Shown here: positions 32,839 to 36,648 of the stretch, piece after piece | Layout of the letters: each line of letters opens with the position of its first letter | Position numbering within the stretch: the stretch's first letter is position 1 | From: Saprospiraceae bacterium | Lineage (GTDB): Bacteria; Bacteroidota; Bacteroidia; Chitinophagales; Saprospiraceae | NCBI GenBank assembly: GCA_013361075.1 | Contig: JABWAJ010000002.1 | Location: forward strand, 1 to 36,648 | DNA length: 36,648 nt | Reading direction: 5' to 3' | Program-made: the position numbers and the translations under genes | The notes under the pieces: model-generated | Databases searched by the model: none | What the model saw: only the letters and a program-made list of their open reading frames with translations | Told to the model about the DNA's origin: nothing

Positions 32839-33375
32839 TCAATCTTTTTTGGGAGAAGTCTTTTCTGCTTTTTGGAAATTCAACGAAACGGAATTGATGC
32901 AATACCGCAATCCTGTAGGTTTAGGCCCGTCGTCAAATACGTGTCCCAAATGACCATCGCAGCGGGCGCACACCACTTCGGTACGGGTCATGCCATAACT
33001 GGTATCTTCGTGAGAAATGACATGTTGGGGCTTAATAGGCTCATAAAAACTAGGCCAGCCGGTGCCGGAATCAAATTTTGTTGTTGAATCGAACAATGGC
33101 AGCCCACAGGCAGCACAGGTATAGGTTCCGGCATCGTGGTTGTCCCAGTATTTACCCGTAAACGCCCTTTCTGTGCCTGCTTGCCGCAAAACGTGGTAAG
33201 CCTGTTCGCTGAGCTGCGCTTTCCATTCAGCGTTTGATTTGACTATTTTTTTGACCATTTCACCTGTAGCAACAGCTTCAGGCGGATTGCTTTTTTGGTT
33301 GTGCTTGGGTTGTGCGTGGTTGCATGACCAGACTAAAAGCGCAAGGGCAAACAGAAAAAAACGATTGTTTTTCAT
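32839..33375 (-). CDS. msrB: Lipoprotein methionine-R-sulfoxide reductase MsrB
   Basis: Repairs the R-form of methionine sulfoxide in proteins, here in the envelope. From ATG 33375 the 178-aa protein has a lipoprotein signal (lipobox VWSC, C18) and the MsrB fold. The zinc cysteines are C87/C90 (CAAC) and C136/C139 (CARC); GTGWPSF, HLGHVFDDGP and the catalytic C159 in RYCINS are intact. The frame extends upstream to 33477, but that leader precedes the signal peptide. It heads a two-gene unit with the transglutaminase-like gene and is divergent from the PepSY gene. Confidence 0.95.
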   Translation of the reverse strand: MKNNRFFLFALALLVWSCNHAQPKHNQKSNPPEAVATGEMVKKIVKSNAEWKAQLSEQAYHVLRQAGTERAFTGKYWDNHDAGTYTCAACGLPLFDSTTKFDSGTGWPSFYEPIKPQHVISHEDTSYGMTRTEVVCARCDGHLGHVFDDGPKPTGLRYCINSVSLNFQKAEKTSPKKD

Positions 33376-33567
33376 AATGACATAGTTTTTGAATGGTGAA
33401 GACGCTGCCGCACTGGACAAGAACGATCTTCTGTTGATACAGATTGTATTCAGGTGCGACGGCATGTGACAGATCAATATACGATTGATACCGTGCTTTA
33501 GTTTTCCTGTACTCGCTCAACTGTAGCCGCCGCGACAATCGAAAGGCCCGCTGAATCCTGCTGCTTT

Positions 33568-33600
33568 TTGCAATGCTCTTCTTTTTTAGTAGCATTGCAA
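33568..33600. promoter_or_regulatory. Perfect 10-bp inverted repeat before the PepSY gene
   Basis: TTGCAATGCT (33568-33577) and AGCATTGCAA (33591-33600) are exact complements, 13 bases apart and 19 bases before the ATG at 33620. In a divergent region with msrB it fits an operator, or an RNA hairpin in the leader. The rest of 33376-33567 shows no exact -7 element facing either way. Confidence 0.55.
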
Positions 33601-33619
33601 TCTAAACAGATCATTCACT

Positions 33620-34183
33620 ATGCAGCAAAATACTGGTGCCATCGCAGAACGAACCCGCCTATACCGGAAATTACACCGGTGGGTGGCTGTGCCCTTGTTT
33701 GCCTTTATGTTCCTGATCGGCTTCACCGGATTATTGCTGGGGTGGAAAAAACAAACAAATCTGTTGCCGCCAACTGCCCGGGGCGCTTCTGCTGAACCAA
33801 GTGCCTGGTTGCCTTTGGACAGCCTCCGGCACATCGCACAAATTTACGCTACCGACAGCCTTCAAAAAAGTGACGCCATTGACCGAATCGACATTCGCCC
33901 CCAAAAGGGCATTGCCAAAATCGTTTTTGCCGATCATTTTTCAGAACTCCAACTTGATTGCACTACCGGCCAAATCCTAAGCGTCAATGCCCGTTATTCG
34001 GATATTCTGGAAAAAATACACGATGGTTCCATTCTCGATTATTGCTTCCATACCAGCAACGATCAACTCAAACTTGCCTACACAACGATCGTTTCCCTGA
34101 GCCTCCTCTTGCTGTCGTTCAGCGGCTTTTGGCTGTGGTATAATCCAAAACGCATCCGAAAGATGAAGGAAAGAAAGGGATAA
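33620..34183 (+). CDS. Small PepSY-TM-type membrane protein
   Basis: A 187-aa inner-membrane protein with an N-terminal helix after RLYRKLHRWVAVPLFAFMFLIGFTGLLLGW (membrane part about 21-42). A periplasmic stretch follows with one PepSY-like unit (DAIDRIDIRPQKGIAKIVFADHFSELQLDCTTGQILSV, about 85-125), and then a second membrane helix (about 150-172) ending in a basic tail. Larger PepSY-TM proteins often accompany siderophore TonB receptors and are thought to reduce or process iron complexes; this is a two-helix reduced form. A TonB receptor follows 338 bases downstream on the same strand, in keeping with that link. Confidence 0.82.
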   Translation: MQQNTGAIAERTRLYRKLHRWVAVPLFAFMFLIGFTGLLLGWKKQTNLLPPTARGASAEPSAWLPLDSLRHIAQIYATDSLQKSDAIDRIDIRPQKGIAKIVFADHFSELQLDCTTGQILSVNARYSDILEKIHDGSILDYCFHTSNDQLKLAYTTIVSLSLLLLSFSGFWLWYNPKRIRKMKERKG

Positions 34184-34312
34184 GAACGGGCAGAGAACGA
34201 AAATATCAGATCCCGGTATTGCTTCATTCGGAGCCTGCCCTGCTTCTTTACTACAGAAAATGCCTGGAGCTCCTTTCTAAGTCCATAGCAGGTTGAATCG
34301 TATGTAAAAAAA

Positions 34313-34379
34313 TGATTTTCAGTTTTTTGAACTACAATCAGGTTTGATTTTCAGTTTAAGTCCAGCCCTTGATTTTCAG
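34313..34379 (+). repeat. Three direct repeats of TGATTTTCAG
   Basis: Copies at 34313-34322, 34345-34354 and 34370-34379; the first two share the longer TGATTTTCAGTTT. They lie in the 338-base region 34184-34521 between the PepSY gene and the TonB receptor. Apart from these and an AT-rich stretch just before the ATG, nothing else is recognised there. They could be activator or repressor sites. Confidence 0.5.
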
Positions 34380-34521
34380 AAAAGCGCCACCTACAACACC
34401 CATCCGGGCACTACTTTCACAAACAGAATGAAAAATGGGTCAAAAACCGCCTCGGCACAACAAATTTGGAAACTCGTTGGCGAGGCGGCACAAAGTATTA
34501 AACAATAAAACTTAACAAATC

Positions 34522-36648
34522 ATGAAGAAATCACTACTCAGCCTTTTTCTGGCGGCAGTATGCACTATTGGTTTCGCTCAACGTGGTTCGGTCTCCGGCA
34601 TGGTCACCGATCAGGAAACAAAGGAACCTCTTATTGGCGCCAACATTTTTGTGAGCGGTGCCACATCCGGCACAGCCACAGACAATTCTGGCAAATATAC
34701 GCTCGATTTGCCTGCCGGTAATCAAAAACTGATTGTTTCCTATGTCGGGTTTAAGACCACAGAACAAAGTGTGATGGTTCCGGCCGGCGGCAATGTTACC
34801 CTTAATGTGGAACTCGAAAGCTCCGGCCTGTTGGGCGAAGAAGTGATTGTTTCGGTTTCGCGCAAAGCGGAAAAACTGACCAACGCCCCGGCTACAATTA
34901 CAGTGATTGGAGCGCAAGCCCTGAGCGAACAGCCTTCGTTTAATGCGGCTGAACTATTGGGGAGGCAAAAGGGTGTGGACTACGTGCGTTCAGGGGTATT
35001 GGGCATTGGGGTAAACGCCCGCGGATTCAACAGTGCATTTAACCCTAAAAACCTTCAAATCAACGATGGCAGGTTGTCTTCGCTGATTGCCACCGGGCTA
35101 CCGCTTGGCGCATTGAGCACAACGGTAAAAGAAGATATAGAACGGGTGGAAGTGGTTCTCGGCCCTTCTTCTGCGTTGTATGGCCCGAACGCACACAATG
35201 GTTTACTCAACACCATTACCAAAGACCCGCGCACTTCGCAGGGAACCACCATTGCACTGGGCGTTGGCAACCAGAGTGTGATTACCGGTCGGGTGCGTCA
35301 TGCCACTAAAATCAGCGATAAGCTGGCATTCAAAATCAGTGCAGAATATACGCAGGGCGAAGAATTTGATTTTACGGATACCGTTTATTTCAACTATACC
35401 GGATTTGACAGTCCGCTTTTTGGCGGCCCGGGCAATGGTTCGCAGATCATTCGCCACGCTGTGCCGGAACTCGAACTGGACCGGAAATTTAACTCGCTCC
35501 GCGGGGAAGCAGGCTTGTACGTTGCCCTGAACAGCAAATCTGACCTGATTTTTTCGGGTGGGTACAGCAAAAGCAACAACATCGGGAATACCAATGCTGG
35601 CCGGAACCAGATTAAAGACTGGACCATAGGCTGGGGACAGGTGCGCTATGTTTCCCCACGGCTTTTTGCGCAGTTATATTACACAAAGTCGGGTACGGAA
35701 GACACCTACGCGATGAACCAGCGCACCCAGAACTACCTGAGTTTTAAAGACGCCGGTTTCCCGGAAGCAGAAGCCCTGAGCCGTTCGTTTTCTGAACAGT
35801 GGTTTGGCATTTCTCCACAAGTGGGCATTGCCCTGAAGCGCGGAGCCGTTTTCAAAGACAATTCCAGCCGCATCAATGGCGAACTCCAGTACAACAACAA
35901 AGCAGGCAATCTTTTTGACTTCATCGTTGGTGTTCAGTACCAGGGCGACAAAGCCAATAGCGACGGCACTTACCTCCTGGACGCAGACGGTGCCATCAAT
36001 GTCGGCCAGATTGGCGGCTACCTGCAATTAGAGCGACAGTTTGGAGACCATTTCAAAGTCGTGCTGGCTGGCCGTGCCGATAACCATGATCTGTATGGGT
36101 TTAACTTCATTCCCAAAGCGGCGCTGGTGTATTTTAACAATACCGGTTCGGCACGCCTGACTTACGGAAAGGGCATTGCTGCACCTACTATTCTGAACCT
36201 CGAAGCCAATATTTTCGGAGGGGTATTGTTGGGCAACGGAGCAGGCTTTACGCTGTCAGACGGTTCAAAAATTGAGGCACTGACAGTAGAAACCATCGAA
36301 ACTTTTGAAATCGGGTACAAAGGCACGCTGGGTAAAAAATTGTTTTTCGACGCCAATGCCTACTACAACATTTCTCAAAACTTCCTCAGTCCGGCCATCA
36401 ATATTGCTACAAATGGCCGTACAGTAACACACCGCGGAGACCAGCCAATGAGCGAAGTAGTGCCCGGAACACCTGAAACAGGTGCAACACTGGTGCTGAC
36501 TTACCTGAATTTTGGAGAAGTGGACACTTATGGCGCAGACGTGTCGCTGAGCTACAGTTTCGCCGACGGCCTGCTGGGAACGCTCAACTACTCGTGGTTT
36601 GATTTCGACCTCAATGTCAATGACCTTGCCAACGACGGCAACCGGAAT
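34522..36648 (+). CDS. TonB-dependent receptor (3' end outside the window)
   Basis: Outer-membrane active-transport receptor; 709 codons are visible and no stop is reached. It starts with MKKSLLSLFLAAVCTIGFAQ (signal peptide), then a CarboxypepD_reg-like domain (about 21-100, GSVSGMVTDQETKEPLIGAN). The plug follows (about 110-225, APATITVIGAQALSE, GVNARGFNSAF, ERVEVVLGPSSALYGPNAHNGLLNTITK) and then barrel strands. The plug style is that of siderophore/vitamin receptors rather than SusC, and no SusD lies in view. The neighbouring PepSY gene supports a metal-complex substrate; that is inference. Confidence 0.92.
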   Translation, partial: MKKSLLSLFLAAVCTIGFAQRGSVSGMVTDQETKEPLIGANIFVSGATSGTATDNSGKYTLDLPAGNQKLIVSYVGFKTTEQSVMVPAGGNVTLNVELESSGLLGEEVIVSVSRKAEKLTNAPATITVIGAQALSEQPSFNAAELLGRQKGVDYVRSGVLGIGVNARGFNSAFNPKNLQINDGRLSSLIATGLPLGALSTTVKEDIERVEVVLGPSSALYGPNAHNGLLNTITKDPRTSQGTTIALGVGNQSVITGRVRHATKISDKLAFKISAEYTQGEEFDFTDTVYFNYTGFDSPLFGGPGNGSQIIRHAVPELELDRKFNSLRGEAGLYVALNSKSDLIFSGGYSKSNNIGNTNAGRNQIKDWTIGWGQVRYVSPRLFAQLYYTKSGTEDTYAMNQRTQNYLSFKDAGFPEAEALSRSFSEQWFGISPQVGIALKRGAVFKDNSSRINGELQYNNKAGNLFDFIVGVQYQGDKANSDGTYLLDADGAINVGQIGGYLQLERQFGDHFKVVLAGRADNHDLYGFNFIPKAALVYFNNTGSARLTYGKGIAAPTILNLEANIFGGVLLGNGAGFTLSDGSKIEALTVETIETFEIGYKGTLGKKLFFDANAYYNISQNFLSPAINIATNGRTVTHRGDQPMSEVVPGTPETGATLVLTYLNFGEVDTYGADVSLSYSFADGLLGTLNYSWFDFDLNVNDLANDGNRN

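Noticed and set aside
34184..34521. A cobalamin or other riboswitch before the TonB receptor
   Set aside because: No B12-box or other riboswitch core that I know was found; only short direct repeats are present.

Overview
The window looks like a chromosomal segment of a Bacteroidota bacterium, most likely of the Saprospiria (Lewinella/Haliscomenobacter-like). The clues are an Oar-like TonB-dependent receptor and a second receptor with a carboxypeptidase-like N-terminal domain, a DUF2795 protein and a TTG-started helical-repeat protein of types I associate with Bacteroidota, few clear Shine-Dalgarno sequences, and many upstream matches to the Bacteroidota -7 promoter element TAnnTTTG. The class assignment is inference. 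No rRNA, tRNA, insertion sequence or CRISPR array was found.

Layout. (1) 1-1981: the 3' part of a Septu/retron-type defence pair, an ABC-like ATPase (PtuA-like, cut by the window edge) followed by an HNH nuclease (PtuB-like), closed by a perfect 19-bp hairpin and heptamer repeats. (2) 2011-7289: an Oar-like receptor, a DUF2064 protein, and a BioD/Pta-N-like P-loop protein. (3) 7414-11608: housekeeping genes (coaD, an rluB-like and a truC-like pseudouridine synthase), a WD40 protein and two small proteins, with a dispersed AAGTTGKCAAGGGGC repeat at two places. (4) 11668-16237: an Rpn/PDDEXK-type nuclease with a tandem KAEG tail, a secreted GH20 hexosaminidase and a secreted helical protein. 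(5) 16350-19371 on the minus strand: peroxiredoxin, clpS, and the XisH/XisI pair, plus a secreted TPR-like protein. (6) 19452-22397: a DMT exporter, RdgB and two membrane-anchored proteins in one apparent operon, followed by two small secreted proteins on the other strand. (7) 23499-28676: a MarR regulator divergent from a complete tripartite ABC exporter (ATPase, lipoprotein adaptor, permease, TolC-like channel) with a clear palindrome in the shared promoter. (8) 28756-33375: an NHL-propeller lipoprotein, a large helical-repeat protein, a DUF2795 protein, a transglutaminase-like secreted protein and a lipoprotein MsrB. (9) 33620-36648: a small PepSY-type membrane protein and a TonB-dependent receptor that runs off the right edge.

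How it fits together. Most of the window is ordinary core and envelope biology. The parts most worth a second look are the defence pair at the left edge (is there a reverse transcriptase just outside?), the XisH/XisI pair lying directly behind clpS, the self-contained MarR-controlled exporter with its operator and a nested inverted repeat before the channel gene, and several intergenic palindromes and repeats that the coding annotation does not explain. I did not find a convincing wholly new multi-gene system inside the window.
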